Assembly (NCBI GenBank): GCA_964386635.1
Contig: CAYLRO010000009.1
Span: 1 to 64,000, forward strand
Source: Sabulitectum sp964386635
Lineage (GTDB): Bacteria; Fermentibacterota; Fermentibacteria; Fermentibacterales; JCC-6
DNA: 64,000 nt
Direction of reading: 5' to 3'
The notes under the pieces are model-generated. The model was not told where the DNA came from, made no database searches, and saw nothing but the letters and a program-made list of their open reading frames with translations. A program made the translations under genes and the position numbers. Shown in pieces: positions 7,725 to 15,663 of the stretch; the first letter of the stretch is position 1, and the number at the start of each line of letters is the position of its first letter.

Positions 7725-9523
7725 CTCAGGTTCTCCATTATGTACTGCCTGCGGGATGGTGTGTTTTTGCCCATAAAGAAGCCCAGCATGTCGGAAACAT
7801 CTCCCAGTCTGTCTATACCGACCTTCTGAAGCCTGATATCCTGACCGATGAACTGTCCGAACTCCTTGGGACTTATCTCACCAAGACCTTTAAACCTGGT
7901 CATCTCGGCCTTTTTACCCAGTTCTTCAGCAGCTTTTTCTTTTTCTCTCTCGCTGTAACAGTAGCGGGTTTCTTTCTTGTTCCTCACCCTGAAGAGAGGA
8001 GTTTCAAGAATGAACAGGTGTCCGTTGAGCACCAGATCTTCGAAAAAGTGCAGGAACAGGGTCATTAAAAGATTCCTTATGTGAAGACCATCAACATCCG
8101 CATCAGTTGCAAGAATGACCTTGTTGTACCTGAGTCCTTCCACTCCGCCCTCTATGTTCAGAGCTCTCATGATGTTGTAGATCTCTTCGTTCTTATAGAC
8201 GGTGTCGCGCCTGTGAGAGTAAACATTAAGAGGTTTGCCCTTCAATGCATACACAGCCTGCGTAAGCACATCTCTGGAAGCAACAAGGCTTCCTGCGGCA
8301 CTGAGGCCCTCAGTGAGAAAGATTGAACTTTCTTCCTCCCTTTCGTGGCCGGTGCCGAGATGTATCTTGCAGTCCTTCAGTTTAGGTATTCTGATTGCAG
8401 TCTGTTTGGCTCTCGCCCGGGCCTTTTTCTTTACATTGAGAAGTTCTGTCCTGAGCTTCTGATTTGCCTTCACCTTGTTAACCAGCTGGTCTGCCAGAGA
8501 TGAGTCCCGGTGGAGCATCTGTTCAATTGCACTCTGGACCCTTATGACAATATCCCGTCTGATATCGCTGTTTCCCAGTTTGTTCTTGGTCTGGCTTTCG
8601 AAGACAGGGTCCTTCAGCTTGATGGAGATAGCGGCAATTATGCCGTCTCTGACATCATCACCAGTGAATTTCTCTGAACTGTATGCATTCACTCCTTTGA
8701 GAATGCCTTCCTTGAAAGCGGAAAGGTGAGATCCTCCTGCACTTGTATACTGTCCGTTAGCGAAAGAGAGGTATCTCTCTCCGTATGAGGTAGTGTGGGT
8801 GAAAGCGAACTCCAGAGTGCTCTCCCTGAAGTAGAAAACAGGATAGATTGCCTCTTCTCCTGCCTCGTGTTCCAGAAGATCCTGAAGCCCGTTCTCAGAA
8901 ACATAGGTTCTGTCATTGAACTGTATCTTCAACCCGGAATTCAGGAACGCGTAATGCTGAACCCTCTTCTCCATAAAGTCTTCTCTGAACAAGTACTCAC
9001 CGAATATCTCCCTGTCGGGAATGAATTCCACGAAGGTTCCGTTTCGCTCTGTGGTTTCAGCGGTTGTGTCCTGAACACAAACTCCTCTTGAAAACACCAG
9101 CTGTCTGCTTTTACCTTCCCGGTAGGAAGTTACAGCGAAATGCTCTGAAAGGGCATTCACAGCTTTGGTTCCCACTCCGTTCAGCCCAACACTGAACATG
9201 AAGACATCGGTATTGTACTTTGCTCCTGTGTTTATCTGTGATACACACTCCAGGAGTTTACCCAGGGGTATTCCCCTGCCGTAATCCCTTACAGAACAGG
9301 TACTGTTATTGAGTTTGACCCTGATTCTCTTTCCGTAGCCCATTATGAACTCGTCCACGGAATTGTCTATTACTTCCTTGAGCAGAATGTAGATGCCGTC
9401 ATCGAGATTGGATCCGTCACCAAGACGTCCAATGTACATACCGGTTCTCAGTCTGATATGCTCAATGGAAGAAAGGGTCTTTATCTTGCTTTCATCATAT
9501 ATTGCTGTGGTGTTCCCACCCAT
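7721..9523 (-). CDS. parE: DNA topoisomerase IV (type IIA) subunit B
   Basis: 600 residues. It is the ATPase subunit partnering ParC. The GHKL ATPase part shows RTGMYIG, the Mg-binding Asn in EVIDNSVDE, and DYGRGIP and GLNGVGTKAVNALS. The TOPRIM domain near residue 400 has LTEGLSAAGSL, where most type II enzymes read EGDSAGG; the catalytic Glu is kept. The second TOPRIM acidic motif DADVDGLHI is intact, and the C-terminal RFKGLGEISP is conserved. It heads the operon parE-parC-nudix-DUF6485. The 203 bases upstream hold no gene that I can see. Confidence 0.92.
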   Translation of the reverse strand: MGGNTTAIYDESKIKTLSSIEHIRLRTGMYIGRLGDGSNLDDGIYILLKEVIDNSVDEFIMGYGKRIRVKLNNSTCSVRDYGRGIPLGKLLECVSQINTGAKYNTDVFMFSVGLNGVGTKAVNALSEHFAVTSYREGKSRQLVFSRGVCVQDTTAETTERNGTFVEFIPDREIFGEYLFREDFMEKRVQHYAFLNSGLKIQFNDRTYVSENGLQDLLEHEAGEEAIYPVFYFRESTLEFAFTHTTSYGERYLSFANGQYTSAGGSHLSAFKEGILKGVNAYSSEKFTGDDVRDGIIAAISIKLKDPVFESQTKNKLGNSDIRRDIVIRVQSAIEQMLHRDSSLADQLVNKVKANQKLRTELLNVKKKARARAKQTAIRIPKLKDCKIHLGTGHEREEESSIFLTEGLSAAGSLVASRDVLTQAVYALKGKPLNVYSHRRDTVYKNEEIYNIMRALNIEGGVEGLRYNKVILATDADVDGLHIRNLLMTLFLHFFEDLVLNGHLFILETPLFRVRNKKETRYCYSEREKEKAAEELGKKAEMTRFKGLGEISPKEFGQFIGQDIRLQKVGIDRLGDVSDMLGFFMGKNTPSRRQYIMENLR

Positions 9524-9726
9524 TGTGCCACCATATCTTGATTGCTGTTGAACTTATAACCCCACATAGTGTGCAATATCCATGAGCATCCCAGGAATTC
9601 CCATATGTAGGGGGTCATCACTTTGAAGTATACAATACTTTGGCGTTATCTGCGAGTGTCAGTCGCTCTGATCCTTACAACCACCAGCTGAAGGCAGGTG
9701 AGTAACGGTGTTCAAGGAAGGTGAAC

Positions 9727-11145
9727 TCAGTCTCCCTGTCCTTTAAATCCTCTCAGAACCCTTCCGGCTTTTCCAAGGGCTTTACCCGGCTGAGTAAGAA
9801 GCTCTCCGCTCCATCTGCTGATGTTGCTGAAACTTGTAACTTTGCGCCAGCTGCGGTATCTCTCTATGCGATGCTTCCAGTCAATAACCTGGTCTACCGA
9901 CATGTATGGAAGACGCATGTTCATAACCTCATGAGCTCTGTTCCTGGCTGGGTCCAGAAGCTCTGGATTGGTGTCTGAAGCCAGGTAGCCATTATCCACA
10001 GCCCAGTCATAAATGTAGCGGCCTGGAATTGCAGTTGAGAAGTAAACGATAATGTCATCGGGTTTAAGTTTCTTAAGCAGTTCATAGGTCAGCCTGAGAT
10101 CATCATCAGTCTCAAGGGGAAATCCGATCATAAGATTGGCTGTTGCCTCCACTTTGAACTCGTGGCACCATTGAAAGGCCTCAACAGCCTGTTCAGGTGT
10201 TGTACCCTTCTTGTAGAAATCCAGGATCTTCTGGCTTCCGCTCTCCACTCCGAAGGATATACAGTGACAGCCGCTCTCTTTCATAACCTTTATTTTTTCT
10301 CTGGAAACGGTATCCACTCTGCTGTTGCAGTGCCACTCAAGAGAAACACCGCTTTCTCTCAGTTTGTCCCTGAACTCTTCAAACCAGCTGACCGGGTGCA
10401 TTGTTATAGTGTCGTCCTTGAAAAATATCCTGATGCAGTCTGTTTTTCTCAGATCCGCCAGCTCCCTGATCTCCCGGACTACGTTTTCAGCACTTCTATA
10501 CCTGATCCCGCCACCATAAATCTTGTCAGTACTTGGTTTGCAGTAGATACACTTGAACGGACAACCCCGGGTTGTCACAACTCCGTACTCCGCCATTCCA
10601 CCTGCAAGATAGCTGTCGTAATCAACCACATCCCTGGCAGGGAACGGAATCGCATCCAGATCACTTTCAACTTGTCGCCTGGGATTCTCTATGAAAGTTC
10701 CATCAGCTGACCTGATAACAAGGTTCCTGATGCTGTCAGGCGACTCACCTCTCTCAAGAGTGTCAGCAAGCTCAACAATTGATTCTTCCGCCTCGCCTAG
10801 AAAAGCACAGGTCACTCCGGTATCCTCAATAGCTTTTTTCGGGAAAATGCTTGGATAAGCCCCTCCCACAGCGAAGAATGCATCTGGAACAACTGTTTTA
10901 AGGTGACCTGTGACAACAGAGGCCCTCTCCAGCTTTGCTGCTGCCGATATAGCAACTGCAACAATGCCGCATCCCTTTGCAAGAGAATCCAGCTGGTCGA
11001 TTTGATCACAGAATGAATAGTCCAGATAAACCGGCTCGTGGCCGGCTATCCGCAGCGCGCTTACCAGATGAAGAACGCCCAGGGGTTCAGCAAGACCATT
11101 GTATTCAAACCATTTGTACCTTGGGTAAACCAGAGCAACTTTCAA
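9727..11145 (-). CDS. B12-binding-domain-type radical SAM protein
   Basis: About 472 residues. An N-terminal Rossmann-like cobalamin-type domain (VALVYPRY, EPLGVLHLVSALR, GHEPVYLDYS, VGGAYPSI) is followed by a radical SAM core with the cluster motif C195xxxC199xxC202 (CPFKCIYC) and FFKDDTIT. This architecture is common in methyltransferases and cyclases acting on lipids, hopanoids and secondary metabolites. The classical DxHxxG B12 motif is not evident, so cobalamin use is uncertain. I place the start at the TTG at 11145 because GGGAGG lies six bases upstream; an ATG at 11163 lies before that site. It is the last gene after a flippase, an acyl ligase and a SUMF1 protein, so modification of an envelope lipid is plausible. 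Confidence 0.8.
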   Translation of the reverse strand: MKVALVYPRYKWFEYNGLAEPLGVLHLVSALRIAGHEPVYLDYSFCDQIDQLDSLAKGCGIVAVAISAAAKLERASVVTGHLKTVVPDAFFAVGGAYPSIFPKKAIEDTGVTCAFLGEAEESIVELADTLERGESPDSIRNLVIRSADGTFIENPRRQVESDLDAIPFPARDVVDYDSYLAGGMAEYGVVTTRGCPFKCIYCKPSTDKIYGGGIRYRSAENVVREIRELADLRKTDCIRIFFKDDTITMHPVSWFEEFRDKLRESGVSLEWHCNSRVDTVSREKIKVMKESGCHCISFGVESGSQKILDFYKKGTTPEQAVEAFQWCHEFKVEATANLMIGFPLETDDDLRLTYELLKKLKPDDIIVYFSTAIPGRYIYDWAVDNGYLASDTNPELLDPARNRAHEVMNMRLPYMSVDQVIDWKHRIERYRSWRKVTSFSNISRWSGELLTQPGKALGKAGRVLRGFKGQGD

Positions 11146-11209
11146 TTCAATCCTCCCGGGCATGAAACCGAAAGATAGCCCTTTTGTTCCCGTTTGTCAC
11201 AATGGAGAG

Positions 11210-12631
11210 TCACCTGCTGAACTTTCTGATTACCTGATGTCCACCGGAAGTCAACCATACAATAAGAAACACTGCTGCAGCTGCTGCACCGTTCATGATC
11301 TGACTGAACGGCCCGGCAAGAAGAAGAACCATGGCAGCCAGGAAAGACACAACAGGACGAACCGATCCCCTGAAGAATCCTGTTGGACCGAAAGCTCTTC
11401 TCAGATCCTGCGACATCCATACTGCTGCACTGCCCATGAACACCATGTGGGCTGCCGCCGCTCCTGTAATTCCCAAACGGGGTATGAGAACAATAAAAAG
11501 AACGATCTCTAAAAGAAGTGGGAAAAACACCGCCGGTACAATTCTCCTCTGTCTTCCTGCTGCAATTGTTGTAGACATGTAGATATTGAACATGTACGCA
11601 ACAGGCAGAGTGAGAAGGATCATGCGATATGTGTTCAGGGTCTCCCCTGCAGAAATTCCTCTGAGGTATGACGCTCCCCATACTGTTCTGAGAACCTGAC
11701 TGGAACCTGTCCAGAAAAGTATTACAAGCATGAAGGCCATGGCAAGAAACAACTCGGTCATCCAGGCGATCTGCCTTTCGGTCTGTTTCCACCCGTTTCT
11801 TACAGCCTTGCAGAGACCTGGGAAGAGGGCTCCCGGAAGAAGTGTAGGGGTAACGAGAAGCACCAGAGCTTCGAACACTTTCAGGCACTGCTGGTACGCA
11901 GCAATGGCTGCGTCTCCCTGGAATGCTTTGATGAACACGCCGTCCAGCCTCTGGCCGGATGCGATTATTATTCCAGCAATACCAAGAGGAAGTGCTGCTT
12001 TAAGAAGAATGGGGATCCGCTTCACGGTTCTATTTTTAAAGGAGGGTCTGAATCCCAGTTTCCAGGAGAGAACGGCAACGGCAAAAACCAGCGAGGGAAG
12101 GGATCTGACTATGTAGGTAACTCCTGCGAATACAACCCCCCGGTGAGTTGCCATTGCATAAACTGCAAGACCGGTACAGAGAATGCCGTGAAGAAGCCTT
12201 GCTGTTCCCTCGAAGATCATTCGCTCTTTTGCTCTGAAAACAGAGTAAACTGATTCGCAGAAACCGTCAACGATAAATCCCCCGGAAACAAGAAGCACCA
12301 GAATCACCTGTCTTGACGAGTAGCCTGCAAGTTTCACAAGCAGTGTCACAATGGCCAGTGAACCAATTGAAAGAACTGCCCTGAGAATAAGGGCAGCAGT
12401 AACGGTTGAATTCACCCTGCAGCCGTTGCTGAGTTTCTTTGTGGTGAGCATGGTGACACCCATGTCACTGAGGAATAGAAGCACCAGGCCGATTGAAACT
12501 GAAAGGAGTAATTCTCCGAAAGCACCGTCTTCCAGTATTCTGGAATAGATCATCAGAGAAACGAACAGACCGGCTTTCCCGAAAACCTGTCCTGCAAGCA
12601 TATAGATGCTGTTTGCTTTTCTACCGGCCAT
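11210..12631 (-). CDS. Wzx/MATE-like lipopolysaccharide or oligosaccharide flippase
   Basis: 473 residues with about 12 to 14 hydrophobic segments and the N-terminal pattern of the polysaccharide-export (MVF/MATE) superfamily: GQVFGKAGLFVSLMIYSRIL then LLSVSIGLVLLFLSDMG. Such proteins flip undecaprenyl-linked glycans or other lipid-linked substrates across the inner membrane. There is no polymerase or glycan cluster directly beside it, although a GT2, a ligase-like protein and a GT9-like protein occur within 15 kb. It starts seven bases after the acyl ligase stop, so they are likely co-transcribed; the 64 bases to the radical SAM gene hold no other gene. Confidence 0.82.
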   Translation of the reverse strand: MAGRKANSIYMLAGQVFGKAGLFVSLMIYSRILEDGAFGELLLSVSIGLVLLFLSDMGVTMLTTKKLSNGCRVNSTVTAALILRAVLSIGSLAIVTLLVKLAGYSSRQVILVLLVSGGFIVDGFCESVYSVFRAKERMIFEGTARLLHGILCTGLAVYAMATHRGVVFAGVTYIVRSLPSLVFAVAVLSWKLGFRPSFKNRTVKRIPILLKAALPLGIAGIIIASGQRLDGVFIKAFQGDAAIAAYQQCLKVFEALVLLVTPTLLPGALFPGLCKAVRNGWKQTERQIAWMTELFLAMAFMLVILFWTGSSQVLRTVWGASYLRGISAGETLNTYRMILLTLPVAYMFNIYMSTTIAAGRQRRIVPAVFFPLLLEIVLFIVLIPRLGITGAAAAHMVFMGSAAVWMSQDLRRAFGPTGFFRGSVRPVVSFLAAMVLLLAGPFSQIMNGAAAAAVFLIVWLTSGGHQVIRKFSR

Positions 12632-12638
12632 CAGTCTG

Positions 12639-14372
12639 TCACGGCTTGAATATCTCTCCGGGGGTAATTCCCGCCTCTTTCAGAGCCGCTTTCCTTTTGA
12701 TCTTCCTGGTGGTGGTTTTTGCCAGTTCATCCTCGGAAATAATGAAACTGCTGATCCTTTTGTGTGTCTCTGCGGTAGCATTGTATTTCTTCACAACATC
12801 TCTGACAGCATCTACCTCATCTTTTCTGGTGATCTTTCTGTGCTGGCTGTCGGCTTCCTGAATGAGAAGATCTCGGTCAGGCACCACAAGGGCACAGATG
12901 TCCTCACCCTTGGATTCTGATACTCTGCCGAAGACAATACACTCTTTCACCGTTCTGAACCTGTTCAGTTTGGTCTCAAGCTCTTCAGGATAAACATTCT
13001 TTCCGTTCTTCGCGATTATCACATTCTTTTTTCTGCCGGTGATGAAAAGAAATCCTTCATCATCCAGGTATCCGTAATCACCTGTACTGAACCATCCATC
13101 AGGGGATAGAACCTCTGCAGTGGCTTCAGGAGCACCGTAGTACCCCAGCATCACGTTTGGGCCCTTTACCAGTATCTCACCTACCCCGAAACTGTCTGGC
13201 TTGTCAATCCTGCATTCCATCTCAGGAAAGACCGGACCAACACTGCCGTATCTGTTTGCATTGACTCTGTTCACAGCGATAATAGGTGCAGTTTCCGTTA
13301 ATCCGTATCCCTGAAGAAACTTGAAGCCAAGCTTCTCAAAACCGCTTACCGCCTCGGGATCAATTCCGGCTCCGCCGGATACGAGAAGCCTGAGATGCCC
13401 ACCGAATTTTTCATGAACCTGACCGAAAACCTTTCTTCTCAATCCCTTTATCCCCATCTTCTCGGAAACAGTTGACAGAGCCATTCCGAATCCCAGTTTG
13501 GACTTTCCGAGAGACGCTGTTTTGATGGTATCAATTACCCTTCTGTGCATGGCCTCCCAGATAAGAGGTACAGCAAAAAGCACTGTAGCCCGGGTATTTA
13601 CCAGATCATCCAGGAGATAGCGCAGCCCGTGTGCAACTGCGATTTCCCCGCCCATTGCCATAGGAAGAAGAAAACCTGCTGTGGCCTCATACATATGATG
13701 CACCGGAAGCACACTGAGAAAGATGTCGGTCTCATACACCTGAACGAAATTCACTATCTGTCTCACATCAGAAAGAATGGATTCCTGTGAGTGAACCACA
13801 CCTTTAGCAAGACCGGTAGTCCCGGATGTGTAACTAATTACTGCGGGTTTATGCACATCATAAGCGCAGGGGAGAATAAGCTTGCTGAGCCTTCCGGTGC
13901 GAAGCACTGAACTGAGCCCTCTCCCTTCTTCTATCAGGCCTGCATTCATTGTAATGGGTATTACATCTTTAAGGTTTTCGAACATGCCGATGCAATCAGC
14001 ATCATGGAAGATCATGTTTGCACCTGAGTAGTGAAGTATGGTGTGCATGTCCGCTTCAGGAAGGGCAGGATCAATGGGTACAACAATCCCTCCGGCTCTC
14101 TGTATTGCCAGGTATGATGTGTACCATGAAATGCTGTTCTTTCCCACAACAGCCGCTACAGGCTCTTTCTCCAGCTCAAGAATTCCCCTGGCCAGCCAGT
14201 CCATGTTGTTTGCAAGCTGTCGGTAGTTTATGGATCTGAATTTACCCAGCTCAGCAGGCTCTCTGATTGCAACCCGGTCAGGTATCCTTGCAGCAGTTCT
14301 CTGTATCATTTCCGGAATACTGGGAAGCTCCGGGGCAGGAAAAAGCGGACCACCGGGAATAGACCTGTTCAT
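12639..14372 (-). CDS. AMP-dependent synthetase / long-chain acyl-CoA ligase family protein
   Basis: 577 residues. It is an ANL-superfamily adenylating enzyme that activates a carboxylate with ATP. The A3 phosphate-binding motif SYTSGTTGLAKG, the A5 motif GYGLTETAP and the A7/A8 motifs STGDYGYLDDEGF and ITGRKKNVI are visible, and the catalytic Lys is expected in the C-terminal TTRKIKRKAAL. An acyl-carrier or fatty-acid substrate is likely. Its ATG overlaps the stop of the SUMF1/PEGA gene by four bases, and it leads into a flippase. It could be an acyl-CoA ligase for lipid-linked envelope precursors; the substrate is unknown. Confidence 0.88.
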   Translation of the reverse strand: MNRSIPGGPLFPAPELPSIPEMIQRTAARIPDRVAIREPAELGKFRSINYRQLANNMDWLARGILELEKEPVAAVVGKNSISWYTSYLAIQRAGGIVVPIDPALPEADMHTILHYSGANMIFHDADCIGMFENLKDVIPITMNAGLIEEGRGLSSVLRTGRLSKLILPCAYDVHKPAVISYTSGTTGLAKGVVHSQESILSDVRQIVNFVQVYETDIFLSVLPVHHMYEATAGFLLPMAMGGEIAVAHGLRYLLDDLVNTRATVLFAVPLIWEAMHRRVIDTIKTASLGKSKLGFGMALSTVSEKMGIKGLRRKVFGQVHEKFGGHLRLLVSGGAGIDPEAVSGFEKLGFKFLQGYGLTETAPIIAVNRVNANRYGSVGPVFPEMECRIDKPDSFGVGEILVKGPNVMLGYYGAPEATAEVLSPDGWFSTGDYGYLDDEGFLFITGRKKNVIIAKNGKNVYPEELETKLNRFRTVKECIVFGRVSESKGEDICALVVPDRDLLIQEADSQHRKITRKDEVDAVRDVVKKYNATAETHKRISSFIISEDELAKTTTRKIKRKAALKEAGITPGEIFKP

Positions 14373-15589
14373 ATCTCCCTTTCCGTTTCTGTACTCACTG
14401 AAAGCGTAATATCTCCGGGAGCACCATCAGCCACAACCCTGAATCCAACGAAGGGGTAGCCCAGGTTCTCCTCAAGAAGAATGACTGATTCAGCAGTACA
14501 GTCAGAAATTGAAGACAACCAGCTTCCACCTGCAGCAGAACCGCGCACCTCCGTCCATTCCCATACATTACCCTGCATGTGGCCCAGCCCCCAGCGGTTG
14601 TATCCCATTGCTCCGGAAGGAGCTGTCCGGGGCCAGCCGTCTTCCATGGCTGGATGTCTGGTAAGAATAGTCTCAGAAGCATCGGAAAGATTCACCGGCA
14701 TTGTACCACCGGTAGAGGCAAGTAACTCCCACTCCCGGGCATCAGGCAATCTGTACGAAAGGCCGCTGCCTGACCGTTCCGACAGCCAGCTGCAGTACCA
14801 CCGGGCTCCATCGTGAGTTACGCCTGTTACAGGATGATGCTCCAGACCGGGAAAAGGAGCATATCCGGTAGTATCGCTGTTGAATCCCACAGGCCCAAGC
14901 CAGTTGCACTTCAGCACGCTGTCCATGAGTAATGTCCGCCCCTGGAGAGTGAAAGAGTCAACGCGAAGCTCAGGGTCAACATCGTTCATGAAATCACAGA
15001 ACATTGCTGCAGTCACTTCATCTCTTCCAACAGTGAGAGTTCCCATTGAGAATGGAAGCAGGCTGCCGGGGATCACTGTCATAACTGTCCCTGAGGTTGT
15101 ATCTGTATAGAGCATTGGCAGTGAGATCGTGACAACTTTAACGTCAGGCGAAATGATGTTCACAGTTCTGGTGACGGAAACACCTGATCCACCGTTCACA
15201 GTGATCTCGGCAGGATGCCCCGGTGGAACCACCAGTGAGCATGGAGAGACGAAAATGCTGTCACCAACATGTACAGTGCATGCAGACGGTATGGTGTTAA
15301 CAATCAGAAGGCATCCCTGAAGAAGCTGCATGAAAAGCGTGTCCGGAGTGGATGAAAGCAGAGTATCAGCAGAGTAGAACCCGTCTCTGTGAAATTCCAC
15401 ATACAGTCCTTCAGCAGGAACAAACCGGGTAGTGGGAGACACTCCGGAGGGAATGCCGTTGAACTCCACTGATGCGCCTCCGGGAATGGTAACCACAGTG
15501 AGTTCCTTCATGGTTATCCCGGGAAAATACTTCAGGGCAATCAAAGCGGCGGCTGCAATAAGAAGTATTGCAGGAATTGTTCTTCTCAT
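14369..15589 (-). CDS. Membrane-anchored PEGA plus SUMF1 (formylglycine-generating-enzyme-like) protein
   Basis: 406 residues. An uncleaved signal anchor (residues 1-20) is followed by PEGA-type beta repeats (TIPGGASVEFNGIPSGVSPT, then TIPSACTVHVGDSIFVSP) and a SUMF1/FGE-sulfatase domain: TVGRDEVTAAMFCDFMN, PVTGVTHDGARWYCSWL, YRLPDAREWELLA, GNVWEWTE, GGSW and GFRVV. In true formylglycine-generating enzymes two Cys in the C-terminal part do catalysis; here I see only one there, so it is probably a binding or structural SUMF1 protein facing the periplasm. It heads the coupled set with the acyl ligase, flippase and radical SAM gene. Confidence 0.8.
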   Translation of the reverse strand: MRRTIPAILLIAAAALIALKYFPGITMKELTVVTIPGGASVEFNGIPSGVSPTTRFVPAEGLYVEFHRDGFYSADTLLSSTPDTLFMQLLQGCLLIVNTIPSACTVHVGDSIFVSPCSLVVPPGHPAEITVNGGSGVSVTRTVNIISPDVKVVTISLPMLYTDTTSGTVMTVIPGSLLPFSMGTLTVGRDEVTAAMFCDFMNDVDPELRVDSFTLQGRTLLMDSVLKCNWLGPVGFNSDTTGYAPFPGLEHHPVTGVTHDGARWYCSWLSERSGSGLSYRLPDAREWELLASTGGTMPVNLSDASETILTRHPAMEDGWPRTAPSGAMGYNRWGLGHMQGNVWEWTEVRGSAAGGSWLSSISDCTAESVILLEENLGYPFVGFRVVADGAPGDITLSVSTETEREI

Positions 15590-15629
15590 CTGCTTGTCAC
15601 TCCGGTTGTTTGAAAAGACTGGTTTCTGC

Positions 15630-15652
15630 GGCCCGGCGCAGAGCGCCGGGCC
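15630..15652 (-). terminator. Perfect GC-rich hairpin downstream of the protease gene
   Basis: A 10-bp perfect stem GGCCCGGCGC / GCGCCGGGCC with a 3-base loop lies 12 bases past the protease stop. A T run does not follow on the minus strand and is weak (TTAATAT) on the plus strand, so it may act as a terminator or as an mRNA 3'-end stabiliser. Confidence 0.6.
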
Positions 15653-15663
15653 TTAATATCTGA

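Noticed and set aside
11142..11888. 248-residue minus-strand ORF across the flippase gene
   Set aside because: Another frame on the same strand carries the flippase membrane pattern; this one is Cys/Ser-rich without motifs.
15590..15663. GC-rich palindrome as a mobile repeat (REP-like)
   Set aside because: Only one copy noticed in the window, so it is reported as a terminator-like hairpin instead.
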